This document shows positions 25,301 to 31,408 of a DNA stretch of 64,000 nt, piece by piece (the stretch's first letter is position 1; each line of letters begins with the position of its first letter). The notes under the pieces are model-generated. The model had not been told where the DNA came from, did not search any database, and saw only the letters and a list, made by a program, of their open reading frames with translations. Origin of the DNA: Prevotella sp. (GTDB taxonomy: Bacteria; Bacteroidota; Bacteroidia; Bacteroidales; Bacteroidaceae); contig JAFZIL010000036.1 of assembly GCA_017554385.1 (NCBI GenBank), forward strand, positions 1 to 64,000. Reading direction: 5' to 3'. Both the position numbers and the translations under genes were made by a program.

Positions 25301-25598
25301 ATTCTTCACTTTTCACTTTTCCTTTTTCCCTTATACAGACCTGCGCCGTACCGAAATTCTTGAACACGGAGAGGTGGGCTTGGCGGCCTAAGCGACGCTT
25401 CAGCTCCTTTGCCACCTCAATACCACTGCCCACGACGACGACATCTATATCGTTGGAGGGACGCTCAAGAAAGATGTCACGCACGTAACCGCCCACCACA
25501 TAGCACTCTACGCCTAAGTGGTCGGCAGCGTCACTGATTTGATGGAAAATATCCTGGTCGAGTATCTCGGCCAGTTCTTCGTCGGAGTATAGTTTCAT
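22326..25598 (-). CDS. cca: Fused reading frame: tRNA nucleotidyltransferase + EEP domain + GH92 N-terminus
   Basis: One uninterrupted frame of 1090 codons from the ATG at 25598 joins three enzymes. Residues 1 to about 531 are a CCA-adding enzyme: GGYVRDIFLERPSNDIDVVVV (nucleotidyltransferase), RRDFTINAMA, and an HD domain with AALLHDIGKT. Next, from Met at 24008, comes a secreted endonuclease/exonuclease/phosphatase domain, then the N-terminal beta-sandwich of GH92 up to the TAG. Relatives normally encode these separately, and the cca part seems about 50 residues long because of two repeat insertions (24577-24678 and 25243-25316). The frame is open to 25703, but MKLYSDEELAE at 25598 is the family start. 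Internal initiation at 24008 is plausible because it begins a signal peptide. Confidence 0.8.
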   Translation of the reverse strand: MKLYSDEELAEILDQDIFHQISDAADHLGVECYVVGGYVRDIFLERPSNDIDVVVVGSGIEVAKELKRRLGRQAHLSVFKNFGTAQVCIREKGKVKSEEFATAIPSPVGTAAANSSLFTLHYPLEVEFVGARRESYSHDSRKPIVEDGTLEDDQNRRDFTINAMAICLNHERFGELVDPFNGLADLEDGIIATPLDPDITFSDDPLRMMRCIRFATQLNFQIEDETFEGLERMAQRIKIVSGERIMVELNKIIMSPHPSKGFVDLQRSGLLQLILPELAALDIVEQRDGRAHKNNFYHTLEVLENIVKMSNEKLEMRNENEDITNADDAAHSSFLIPHSSLYLRWAALLHDIGKTKTKRWEPGTGWTFHNHNYIGAKMVPQIFRRLKLPMGAEMKYVEKLVELHMRPQAIADEEVTDSAVRRLLNDAGDDIDDLMTLCEADITSKNEVKKKMFLENFRMVREKLADLKEKDYKRLLQPVIDGNEIMQLFHLKPSREVGTLKQYLKDAVLDNRVENEREPLMKLLFEKARKMGLASFLIWFLLLTLSASAQNLYVGSYNIRYINTEDTEQGDDWKQRCPVVCDQLNFEHPDVFGAQEVLEPQLRDMLVRLDSYDYVGVGREDGKQKGEYAAIFYDKKKLRLVDSGHFWLSQTPDKPSFGWDAACIRICTWGLFEDCMTGLQFCFFNLHMDHEGVVARREAAKLVLERIGKKTEEGYPVVLTGDFNVDQNDEIYSIFTQTGHLLDCYTEARLRFAENGTFNAFHQERKTNSRIDHVFVSPQFNVDRYGVLTNTYWADQRRLPSDHYPVFVRLVCHAALGPQGRLQKQECSMQNAQSPLTHTKYVNPLIGTGDHGHVFLGANVPFGFVQLGPTNRKDGWDWCSGYHYSDSVIIGFGHLHLSGTGCADLGDIAFLPVLDAEQKSVMFSHQAEYVRPGYYSVMLNNGIRVELTATERTGMHRYTLPADASVGYLRLDLEQGIGWDKMTECEARQESPTVITGYRYSKGWANNQKVFFVAEFSRPVEQLTMESGSMLIHSQHPTTVLRFAGGDQPLLVRVGLSAVSIEGAKANLKAEQTGWDFRGTLAEADRKWEE
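23115..24008 (-). other. Secreted endonuclease/exonuclease/phosphatase domain within the fused frame
   Basis: From the ATG at 24008 the frame encodes a signal peptide (MGLASFLIWFLLLTLSASAQ) and then an EEP-fold hydrolase of about 270 residues. It shows VGSYNIRYINTED, FGAQEV, FNLHMDHEGV, LTGDFNVDQND, RIDHVFVSPQF and the closing SDHYPVFVRLV, which together supply the metal-binding and catalytic His/Asp/Asn set. In Bacteroidales such secreted EEP proteins often sit beside mannosidases, as here. No stop codon separates it from cca upstream or GH92 downstream. The short linker to GH92 (about 23112-23150) contains AATGCTCAATGC-type repeat words. Confidence 0.75.
24577..24678. repeat. Heptamer element inside the cca frame
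   Basis: Four perfect AATGAGG units and one AATGGGC (24577-24611) face an inverted arm of CATTTCT, CATTTCT, AATTTCT, CATTACT and CATTTTG (24644-24678). The whole element is translated in frame within the HD-domain region of cca, just before the LLHDIGK metal-binding motif. Confidence 0.85.
25243..25316. repeat. 32-base inverted repeat inside the cca frame
   Basis: Arms 25243-25274 and 25285-25316 are inverted with the outer 21 bases identical and only a few mismatches further in, around a 10-base loop. The arms contain GTGAAAAGTGAAGA words. It is translated as an insert ending SSLFTLHYPLE between the two nucleotidyltransferase motifs of cca. Confidence 0.85.
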
Positions 25599-25622
25599 GC
25601 TTTTGTTCCTGATTTTTAGGTG

Positions 25623-25630
25623 CAAAGTTA
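25623..25630 (-). promoter_or_regulatory. Promoter -7 element for cca
   Basis: TAACTTTG on the - strand matches TAnnTTTG and lies 24 bases before the cca ATG at 25598. It is back to back with the promoter of the + strand lipoprotein gene. Confidence 0.6.
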
Positions 25631-25726
25631 CGAAAAAGAAGTGAAACGTGAATGGTGAAGAGCAAAGATTTTTGCTCCAGCCAATAAAAATATGCATTAG
25701 CATGACTTCTTATGCATAATTATTTG

Positions 25727-25734
25727 TACCTTTG
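25727..25734 (+). promoter_or_regulatory. Promoter -7 element adjacent to a start codon
   Basis: TACCTTTG ends only five bases before the ATG at 25740, so the predicted transcript would begin at or within a few bases of the start codon (leaderless). Confidence 0.55.
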
Positions 25735-25739
25735 CAGCC

Positions 25740-26108
25740 ATGATGAAGAAAAAGACTTTGATACTGGGCCTTCTGGCCATCATGCTTCTGACAGCAGCCT
25801 GCGGTCCGAAGTCACGCCGTGACGAGATTGAGCAGCGCAAAGAGGCACTTAAGCACAAACAGGACTCGACGCTACTGGCCTCGCAACAAGAGCTGGCGTG
25901 GGTCGACAGCGCCCTACAGGTAGCCACCGCCCGTCATCAGCACCTGCTTGACGAACTGAAGTCAGGCCGATACAGCGGACAACAGCTACAGCAGTTGGGC
26001 GAGCAACTTACGCTGGCACGACTGGAACGCGACTCGCTAAAGGTGCGCTTCGAGGTGCTTTGCGGCACAATCAAGTATATTCACAGAAAACAACAGGAGG
26101 GTCTCTGA
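25740..26108 (+). CDS. Small coiled-coil lipoprotein of unknown function
   Basis: A 122-residue protein with a lipoprotein signal (MMKKKTLILGLLAIML, lipobox LTAAC, Cys21). The mature part is charged and Gln/Leu-rich, with heptad-like spacing from about residue 27 to 105, so it probably forms a helical coiled coil in the periplasm or at the membrane. No family is recognised. It is divergent from cca and followed by the DUF1599 gene. Its -7 element nearly touches the ATG, which suggests a leaderless mRNA. The lipoprotein signal argues that the ATG at 25740, or the one three bases later, is the true start. Confidence 0.75.
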   Translation: MMKKKTLILGLLAIMLLTAACGPKSRRDEIEQRKEALKHKQDSTLLASQQELAWVDSALQVATARHQHLLDELKSGRYSGQQLQQLGEQLTLARLERDSLKVRFEVLCGTIKYIHRKQQEGL

Positions 26109-26157
26109 CGTCTCGAGCACTTTACACGGAGGGAAAGCGCAAAATGAAGCACGAAAG

Positions 26158-26189
26158 TTTGGCAGTTTCAGCAGAATTGAGTAATTTTG
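26158..26189 (+). promoter_or_regulatory. Promoter of the DUF1599 gene
   Basis: TTTG (26158-26161), 20 bases, then TAATTTTG (26182-26189) is a full match to the Bacteroidetes consensus. It lies eight bases before the ATG at 26198 and so indicates that ATG rather than the upstream open frame, with almost no leader. Confidence 0.7.
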
Positions 26190-26197
26190 CACCCGAT

Positions 26198-26749
26198 ATG
26201 AATAAATTCGAGAAGACGAATGCCCAGTTCGAGGCAGCAATTGGCGAATGTGCCACGCTCTTCGAACAGAAGCTGCACGACTACCGTGCATCGTGGCGCA
26301 TCCTGCGCCCACAGTCGCTCACCGACCAGCTTTTCATCAAGGCCAAGCGCATCCGCCAGTTAGAGCTGACGGGTGAGTCGCTCGTAGGCGAAGGCATACG
26401 TCCGGAGTTCGTGGCGCTGGTGAACTACGGCATTGTAGGCCTGATACAGTTGGAGCACGGTTTCAGCGATACGGTCGACATGGACAACGACACTGCGCTG
26501 AATGAATATAGAAAATATGCGCGCGAAGCCCTGGAGCTGATGAAGCGAAAGAACCACGACTACGACGAGGCGTGGAGAGGCATGCGCGTGAGCAGCTATA
26601 CCGACCTGATACTGACAAAGATTGAGCGCATCAAAGAGATTGAGAACCTGAGTGGAAAGACCCTTGTGAGCGAGGGCATCGACGCCAACTATATGGACAT
26701 CATCAACTACTCGGTGTTTGCGCTGATCAAGTTGAAAGTGGAGGATTGA
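26198..26749 (+). CDS. DUF1599 domain protein with two repeats
   Basis: The 183-residue protein consists of two tandem copies of the DUF1599 (nucleotide modification associated) domain. Each has a helix with the pattern F/K-x-HDY-x-x-x-W, DYRASWRILRPQSLTDQLFIKA first and HDYDEAWRGMRVSSYTDLIL second, then KAKRIRQLE or KIERIKEIE, and a closing YGIVGLIQL or YSVFALIKL. The frame is open upstream to 26060, but a consensus promoter directly before the ATG at 26198 fixes the start. Biochemical role is unknown; the family is linked computationally to nucleotide metabolism. It lies 15 bases before the DoxX-like gene, probably in the same operon. Confidence 0.82.
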   Translation: MNKFEKTNAQFEAAIGECATLFEQKLHDYRASWRILRPQSLTDQLFIKAKRIRQLELTGESLVGEGIRPEFVALVNYGIVGLIQLEHGFSDTVDMDNDTALNEYRKYAREALELMKRKNHDYDEAWRGMRVSSYTDLILTKIERIKEIENLSGKTLVSEGIDANYMDIINYSVFALIKLKVED

Positions 26750-26764
26750 CAACCAAGGGAACGG

Positions 26765-28063
26765 ATGCTTAAGGTAGTTGTGAATGTTTGCAGGCTGGTA
26801 GTCGCGGTGACGTTTATCCTGTCAGGATTCGTCAAGGCCGTTGACCCGAAGGGCACTGCCTATAAAATAGCCGACTATCTGCATGCCATGCACCTGGACG
26901 GGCTGGTAAGCGACACTGGCACCATCGTGGCCAGCATTGCGCTGTCGACGCTCGAGTTTGCCATCGGCATCTTTCTGCTCTTTGCCATCCGGCGACGGCT
27001 GGCATCGAGAATGGCGGTGGTGCTGCTGGCGGTGATGACACCGCTGACGCTCTGGTTGGCAGTGGCCAACCCTGTGAGCGACTGTGGCTGCTTCGGTGAT
27101 GCACTGGTGCTCACCAACTGGCAGACATTCTGGAAAAACGTAGTGCTGCTTGGTGCAGCTCTCGTCGTAGCATGGAAGCCAATGGAATTGTTCCGCTTCG
27201 TGAGCGAGTCGAACCAGTGGATAGTAGTGAACTATACCGTGCTGTTTATCCTTATCGTTGCCTCGTTGAGTCTTTACGACCTCCCTATGTTCGACTTCCG
27301 GCCCTATCACATAGGAGCCAACATACGCCAGGGAATGGAGATTCCAGAGGGTGAGGAGCAACCGCAGTTCGAGACGACCTTCATCCTTGAGAAGGACGGA
27401 GAACGTCGCGAGTTCGGCATTGATGACTATCCCGACTCCACATGGACGTTCGTCGACTCCCACACGGTGCAGACGGTCAAGGGCTACGTGCCGCCCATAC
27501 ACGACTTCGTGCTCCAAACCGAGGAGGGTGACGACATCACCGAGGAGGTGCTTGCCGACACGAGCTATGTGTTCCTACTCGTATCGCCTCACCTGGAGAC
27601 TGCCGATGACTCGCGACTGGATCTCATCAACGAGCTCTACGAATACTGCGAGGAGCAGGGCTACGCCTTCTACGGGCTGACGGCAAGCAATGAGAATGCT
27701 ATTTCACGTTGGCGCGACAGGACGGGTGCCGAATATCCGTTCTGCCTGGTCGACGAGATCACGCTGAAGACCATCATACGCAGCAATCCTGGTCTGCTCC
27801 TGCTGAAGAACGGTACCGTGACTCGTAAGTGGAGCCACAACAACCTGCCACAGATAGCTCCGAATCAGGCATCGATGCCCTTGGAGAGCTTAGAGATAGG
27901 CCAGATGCCCGATGACGGTGTGCCTTCGAAGATAGCCCGTCTGCTGCTTTGGTTTGTGCTGCCACTGGCACTCCTCACCATCGCCGACCGCACATGGATG
28001 TGGACCAAGTGGCTGCGCCGAACAAGGAAAGAAACAAAGGACAAGCCCCATGAGCCCAATTAG
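26765..28063 (+). CDS. DoxX-like membrane protein with thioredoxin-like domain (BT_3928 type)
   Basis: A 432-residue inner-membrane protein. Residues 1-155 form a four-helix DoxX-like unit (RLVVAVTFILSGFVKAVDP, then FAIGIFLLFAI and a cysteine pair in SDCGCFGD). A further helix follows near 158-175, a soluble region at 190-380 resembles a thioredoxin-fold domain without a CxxC, and the last helix is around 395-415. The family is common in Bacteroidales and uncharacterised; DoxX relatives deal with redox or quinone chemistry. The stop codon (TAG) and the last few codons lie in a nonamer repeat, so the C-terminal PHEPN is repeat-derived. tpiA follows 48 bases later. Confidence 0.8.
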   Translation: MLKVVVNVCRLVVAVTFILSGFVKAVDPKGTAYKIADYLHAMHLDGLVSDTGTIVASIALSTLEFAIGIFLLFAIRRRLASRMAVVLLAVMTPLTLWLAVANPVSDCGCFGDALVLTNWQTFWKNVVLLGAALVVAWKPMELFRFVSESNQWIVVNYTVLFILIVASLSLYDLPMFDFRPYHIGANIRQGMEIPEGEEQPQFETTFILEKDGERREFGIDDYPDSTWTFVDSHTVQTVKGYVPPIHDFVLQTEEGDDITEEVLADTSYVFLLVSPHLETADDSRLDLINELYEYCEEQGYAFYGLTASNENAISRWRDRTGAEYPFCLVDEITLKTIIRSNPGLLLLKNGTVTRKWSHNNLPQIAPNQASMPLESLEIGQMPDDGVPSKIARLLLWFVLPLALLTIADRTWMWTKWLRRTRKETKDKPHEPN

Positions 28064-28089
28064 CCCCATTAGCCCCATAACAACCCAAT
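28045..28089. repeat. Nonamer array at the end of the DoxX-like gene
   Basis: Units GCCCCATGA, GCCCAATTA, GCCCCATTA, GCCCCATAA and CAACCCAAT run from the last codons of the gene through most of the gap to tpiA. The word set resembles the array at 5023-5085 in reverse complement. Confidence 0.8.
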
Positions 28090-28111
28090 TATAAAAAACA
28101 AAAAAAGTATT

Positions 28112-28870
28112 ATGAGAAAGAAAATCGTAGCCGGCAACTGGAAGATGAACATGAATCTTCAGGACGGCATTGCTCTTGCCAAAGAGCTCAATGAGACACT
28201 GAAGGCCGAAAAGCCCAACTGTGACGTTGTCATCTGCACACCTTTTATCCATCTGGCCAGCATCGCACAGTTCCTCGACCAGAACATCATCGGTCTGGGT
28301 GCTGAGAACTGCGCTGACAAAGAGAAGGGTGCCTACACCGGTGAGGTGAGCGCCGAGATGGTGAAGTCGACAGGTGCACAGTATGTCATCCTCGGCCACA
28401 GCGAGCGCCGTGAGTACTACAAGGAGACTCCCGAGATCCTGAAGGAGAAGGTGCAGCTGGCACAGAAGAACGGTCTGAAGGTCATCTTCTGCATCGGCGA
28501 GAGCCTGGAAGAGCGTGAGGCCGGCAAGCAGAACGAGGTGGTGAAGGCAGAACTGGAAGGTTCAGTGTTCAACCTCGCTGAAGAGGACTTCCGCAAGATT
28601 GTCATTGCCTACGAGCCTATCTGGGCCATTGGTACCGGTAAGACTGCCACTGCCGAGCAGGCCGAAGAGATTCACGCCTACATCCGCTCGATCATTGCTG
28701 AGAAGTATGGTCAGGCTGTGGCCGACGATACCAGCATCCTCTATGGCGGTTCGTGCAAGGCTTCTAACGCTCCCGAGCTGTTTGCCAAGCCCGACATCGA
28801 CGGTGGCCTTATCGGTGGCGCCTCGCTGAAGGCAGCCGACTTCAAGGGCATCATAGAAGCCTTCGGCTAA
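28112..28870 (+). CDS. tpiA: Triosephosphate isomerase
   Basis: The 252-residue TIM-barrel enzyme interconverts dihydroxyacetone phosphate and glyceraldehyde 3-phosphate in glycolysis. Catalytic residues are all present: Asn9 and Lys11 in AGNWKMN, His96 in VILGHSERR and Glu168 in [11 protein letters not shown]. The phosphate-binding GGSCKASN and GGLIGGASL loops follow. Length is standard. The stop codon runs straight into a heptamer array in front of the SPOR gene. Genes around it (DoxX-like, SPOR, folE) are unrelated housekeeping genes on the same strand. Confidence 0.97.
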   Translation: MRKKIVAGNWKMNMNLQDGIALAKELNETLKAEKPNCDVVICTPFIHLASIAQFLDQNIIGLGAENCADKEKGAYTGEVSAEMVKSTGAQYVILGHSERREYYKETPEILKEKVQLAQKNGLKVIFCIGESLEEREAGKQNEVVKAELEGSVFNLAEEDFRKIVIAYEPIWAIGTGKTATAEQAEEIHAYIRSIIAEKYGQAVADDTSILYGGSCKASNAPELFAKPDIDGGLIGGASLKAADFKGIIEAFG

Positions 28871-29044
28871 ATGAGAAATGGGAAATGAGGAATGAGAAAT
28901 AGGTAATGAAGAGATGAAATACAGCATGAATATGAAAAAAATGAGGAAAAGAAATGAAGCGTGTCTGACTGAGCAGAGACAAGGTCTGGCACGGCCATTT
29001 CTCATTTTTGCATTTGCATTTCTCATTTCTCATTTCTCATTCCT
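28870..29044. repeat. Heptamer element with inverted arms over the SPOR gene start
   Basis: The left arm (28870-28918) has seven units such as AATGAGA, AATGGGA and AATGAGG. The right arm (28996-29044) has inverted CATTTCT and CATTCCT units. The right arm is translated as the hydrophobic core of the SPOR protein's signal peptide, and the left arm lies between tpiA and that gene. Confidence 0.85.
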
Positions 29045-29639
29045 CGTTTGTAATGCGCAGACTTTTACCCAGCGGCTGCAAAAGCAGGCGAAGGGCGAAG
29101 GCATTGTCACGCTGCATCAGGACAAGACCATTGACGAGCTGGTCAACGGGCCTAAAGCCATCTCCGTGCCACAGCCCACTACAGTAAAGCCTACCATCAA
29201 GAAAGACATTAGTCACCTCAAGACACCTGCTGTAACGCCAGTAACCAAGAAGAAAGAAGAAAAGCCCGCCGCAGTGCCTACAGTCGCAAAACCGCGACAG
29301 AACGACACGCTCGTCACAGTGGCTCCCCCCATTCAGACAACCGTCGACTCGACACTTGTCAAGCCCAAGCGCACCTATCGCACCACTGGCTATCGCGTGC
29401 AGGTGTTCGCTGGTGGCAACTCCCGTCAAGACCGCCAGCGGGCTGAGCAGATAGGCAATCAGCTCAGGTCGCTCTTCCCCGAGCATCAGGTCTACGTACA
29501 TTTCTTCTCGCCCCGATGGATATGCCGCATCGGCAACTTCAAGGAGTACGATGAGGCCGTAAAGATGAAGGGCGAGCTGAAGCAGATGGGCTACGGATCG
29601 ACCACTATCGTCAAGGGAAAAATCACCCTACCCCTTTAA
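28914..29639 (+). CDS. SPOR domain protein, exported
   Basis: A 241-residue protein with a C-terminal SPOR domain (about residues 160-235, with YRVQVFAGGNSRQDRQRAEQ and FFSPRWICRIGNFKEYDEA), which binds denuded peptidoglycan glycan strands at division sites or elsewhere. A Lys/Pro-rich linker spans about 70-155. The ATG at 28914 is followed by a charged stretch and a hydrophobic core at about 29-46 encoded by CATTTCT repeats, then a probable cleavage site after CNAQ. Later ATGs at 28926 and 28932 are also possible starts. folE begins nine bases after the stop. Confidence 0.85.
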   Translation: MKYSMNMKKMRKRNEACLTEQRQGLARPFLIFAFAFLISHFSFLVCNAQTFTQRLQKQAKGEGIVTLHQDKTIDELVNGPKAISVPQPTTVKPTIKKDISHLKTPAVTPVTKKKEEKPAAVPTVAKPRQNDTLVTVAPPIQTTVDSTLVKPKRTYRTTGYRVQVFAGGNSRQDRQRAEQIGNQLRSLFPEHQVYVHFFSPRWICRIGNFKEYDEAVKMKGELKQMGYGSTTIVKGKITLPL

Positions 29640-29648
29640 AACATTTTC

Positions 29649-30272
29649 ATGATAACAGAAAACGAATACAGAGAAGAAAACGAAGCTGCAACCAAGCAGG
29701 CACAGACCTGTGAGGAGTTGGCAGCCCACTACCGACAGGTGTTGCAACTTTTAGGCGAAGACCCCACCCGCGAAGGTCTGCAGAAGACCCCCATGCGTGT
29801 GGCAAAAGCCATGCAGGTACTTACCCGAGGCTACGAGATGGACGCCCACAAGGTGCTTACCGACGCACTTTTCAAGGAAGACTACTCGCAGATGGTCATC
29901 GTCAAGGACATCGACTTCTTCTCATTGTGCGAACACCACATGCTGCCCTTCTACGGAAAGGCACACGTGGCCTATATCCCCAACGGTTACATCACCGGAT
30001 TGTCTAAAATTGCACGGGTTGTCGACATCTACAGCCACCGCCTACAAGTACAGGAGCGCATGACACTGCAGATCAAGGAATGCATCGAGCAGACCCTCCA
30101 CCCCTTGGGCGTCATGGTCGTCGTCGAAGCACGCCACATGTGCATGCAGATGCGGGGGATTGAAAAGCAGAACGCCATCACAACGACCAGCGACTTCAGC
30201 GGAGCTTTCAATCAGGCAAAAACCCGTCAGGAGTTCATGAACCTCATCCATAGTTCCAGAACCCTTCCCTAA
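29649..30272 (+). CDS. folE: GTP cyclohydrolase I
   Basis: The 207-residue enzyme converts GTP to 7,8-dihydroneopterin triphosphate, the first step of folate (and queuosine precursor) synthesis. The zinc ligands are Cys94 and His97 in [10 protein letters not shown] and Cys165 in [30 protein letters not shown] and the pterin-site [10 protein letters not shown] are typical. Length and domain match the FolE type IA family. It lies directly after the SPOR gene on the same strand, and its 3' gap carries a heptamer array. Confidence 0.96.
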   Translation: MITENEYREENEAATKQAQTCEELAAHYRQVLQLLGEDPTREGLQKTPMRVAKAMQVLTRGYEMDAHKVLTDALFKEDYSQMVIVKDIDFFSLCEHHMLPFYGKAHVAYIPNGYITGLSKIARVVDIYSHRLQVQERMTLQIKECIEQTLHPLGVMVVVEARHMCMQMRGIEKQNAITTTSDFSGAFNQAKTRQEFMNLIHSSRTLP

Positions 30273-30276
30273 CCCC

Positions 30277-30304
30277 CATTCTCCACTTTCCACCTTTAAC
30301 CCTC
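30277..30304. repeat. Heptamer array after folE
   Basis: Units CATTCTC, CACTTTC, CACCTTT and AACCCTC lie in the 37-base gap between folE and the next gene. Confidence 0.6.
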
Positions 30305-30309
30305 CATCT

Positions 30310-30873
30310 ATGTATCAGACAGACCGCGGTTCCTACCGTACACAAGAATCGATAGCACGAAAATTCCGGAACAGCTGCTTCGGACAAATCATTATCGTAG
30401 TTGTCACCATAGGCATCCTATTGCTCATCGCCATGCTGACAAAACCTTCTGACAAGACCATGAAAGCCGAGATGGACGACAACATCTTGCAGTGCATAGA
30501 AGAACGCGACAGCCTCAACAGAGACTGGCTTGACGATGTCGTGTCGAATACCGGCTACGTATTCACTGCCTCTGACTCAGCTGCTGATTGCCAGACAATG
30601 AAGAACTTCATGCATTACAACGACCTGCAATACTACTCACACTCGCTATACAATACTGTCTACTTATATAATAACTTCTTGCCTGAAGGCAAACGGTGCG
30701 GCATCGGTGTTTTCGGCATCGTCATTCCCATGCTCGACTATAACGAATTCATCCTGCACGAGGAGATTATGCGTACCGACTCCATGAACCAGAAACTCAT
30801 AGAAATAGATCCGGAAAGCGAATATTTTGGCGAGAACCCCATGCTCGAACCCTTCCGTTTCCGCGGAGAGTAA
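30310..30873 (+). CDS. Membrane-anchored protein of unknown function
   Basis: A 187-residue protein that I do not recognise. It has a basic N-terminus (about 1-24), one membrane helix at about 26-45 (IIIVVVTIGILLLIAML) and a soluble domain of about 140 residues. The soluble domain is rich in Asp, Asn and Tyr, with three cysteines, and contains YYSHSLYNTVYLYNNFLPEG and GVFGIVIPMLDYNEF. The topology suggests a periplasmic or extracellular domain held by one helix. It is the last gene of the + strand run and is followed by a hairpin that may end the transcript. Confidence 0.7.
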   Translation: MYQTDRGSYRTQESIARKFRNSCFGQIIIVVVTIGILLLIAMLTKPSDKTMKAEMDDNILQCIEERDSLNRDWLDDVVSNTGYVFTASDSAADCQTMKNFMHYNDLQYYSHSLYNTVYLYNNFLPEGKRCGIGVFGIVIPMLDYNEFILHEEIMRTDSMNQKLIEIDPESEYFGENPMLEPFRFRGE

Positions 30874-30895
30874 GCCGTCAACCTACATCAATAGC

Positions 30896-30935
30896 GAAAG
30901 CAGCTCTTAGGGTAGAGGCCCAAAGAGCTGCTTTC
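30896..30935. terminator. Strong hairpin after the unknown membrane protein gene
   Basis: GAAAGCAGCTCTT (30896-30908) pairs perfectly with AAGAGCTGCTTTC (30923-30935). There is no T run on either side, so it may be a factor-assisted terminator or an RNA structural element. Confidence 0.55.
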
Positions 30936-31107
30936 ATACGAATATTAATAACTAAAAACCTTGATTCTAAGTAAAGCAGTGCGCGTCATCACGACGCCTC
31001 TGCAAGTCTTTCACTTACTTGTTATCCTTACATTCAATCTTGTTTCACCTCTTCAGAACTATTCGTTACCTACCGAATCCTTACTAACAAACTTTACCTT
31101 ATGAAAA

Positions 31108-31276
31108 CTAACACTCGGCCTTTCACGGCCGCTCGCCGAAGCGAGAACTACTGAATTTGCTTTTTCTTTGCTTTCTCTGCCTTCCCAGGCATTTGCAAAT
31201 CATTGAATAACTAATCTTTTACCTAACTAACACTCGGTCTTTTCTCGACCGCTCGCTCAAGGCGAGAACTATTGAA
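31108..31276. repeat. Two copies of a 50-base hairpin unit, 119 bases apart
   Basis: Unit 1 (31108-31155) and unit 2 (31227-31276) both begin CTAACACTCGG, contain two adjacent stem-loops and end GCGAGAACTAYTGAA. The similarity extends upstream, with an ACTAA...CTTTACCT-like stretch before each. A degenerate third trace, CAGAACTATTCG, lies near 31054. Confidence 0.75.
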
Positions 31277-31295
31277 GATTTTCTTTTTGACGATG

Positions 31296-31327
31296 CAAAG
31301 GTACGACGTTTTTTCGTACAACGCAAC
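31296..31327 (-). promoter_or_regulatory. Promoter reading into the gene-free region
   Basis: On the - strand GTTG (31327-31324), a 20-base spacer and TACCTTTG (31303-31296) fit the Bacteroidetes consensus. No protein gene lies downstream on this strand before 30873, so it would drive an untranslated RNA. Confidence 0.5.
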
Positions 31328-31408
31328 ATCTTTCACCCGCTTTCGATGAAAAATCACCTGATTATTGACAAAAATCAACCAATTGTGCTCGCACACAACA
31401 ACAAAATA

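Larger units (their letters stand above)
30896..31295 (-). ncRNA. Candidate non-coding RNA with duplicated hairpin module
   Basis: A - strand promoter (GTTG at 31327-31324, 20 bases, TACCTTTG at 31303-31296) would start a transcript near 31290. It would run through two copies of a module, TTCARTAGTTCTCGC-loop-GCGAGCGGYCG-loop-CGRCCGAGTGTTAGTT, and reach the hairpin at 30935-30896. Between copies the second stem changes from GGCC/GGCC to GGTC/GACC, a compensatory change, and one loop is a C(UUCG)G tetraloop. No known RNA family was recognised. It could instead be a dispersed repeat or act on the + strand. Confidence 0.4.
30874..31408. other. Gene-free region with structured repeats
   Basis: This 535-base gap between convergent genes has no credible protein gene. 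It holds a strong hairpin (30896-30935), a compound stem-loop (about 30969-31020), two related 50-base units with paired stems (31108-31155 and 31227-31276), and a - strand consensus promoter (31296-31327). On the + strand the first unit contains a 17-codon open frame from an ATG at 31101, which could be chance. Confidence 0.6.

Noticed and set aside
30874-31408. tmRNA, RNase P RNA or SRP RNA
   Set aside because: None of the conserved sequence blocks of these RNAs could be recognised in either strand.
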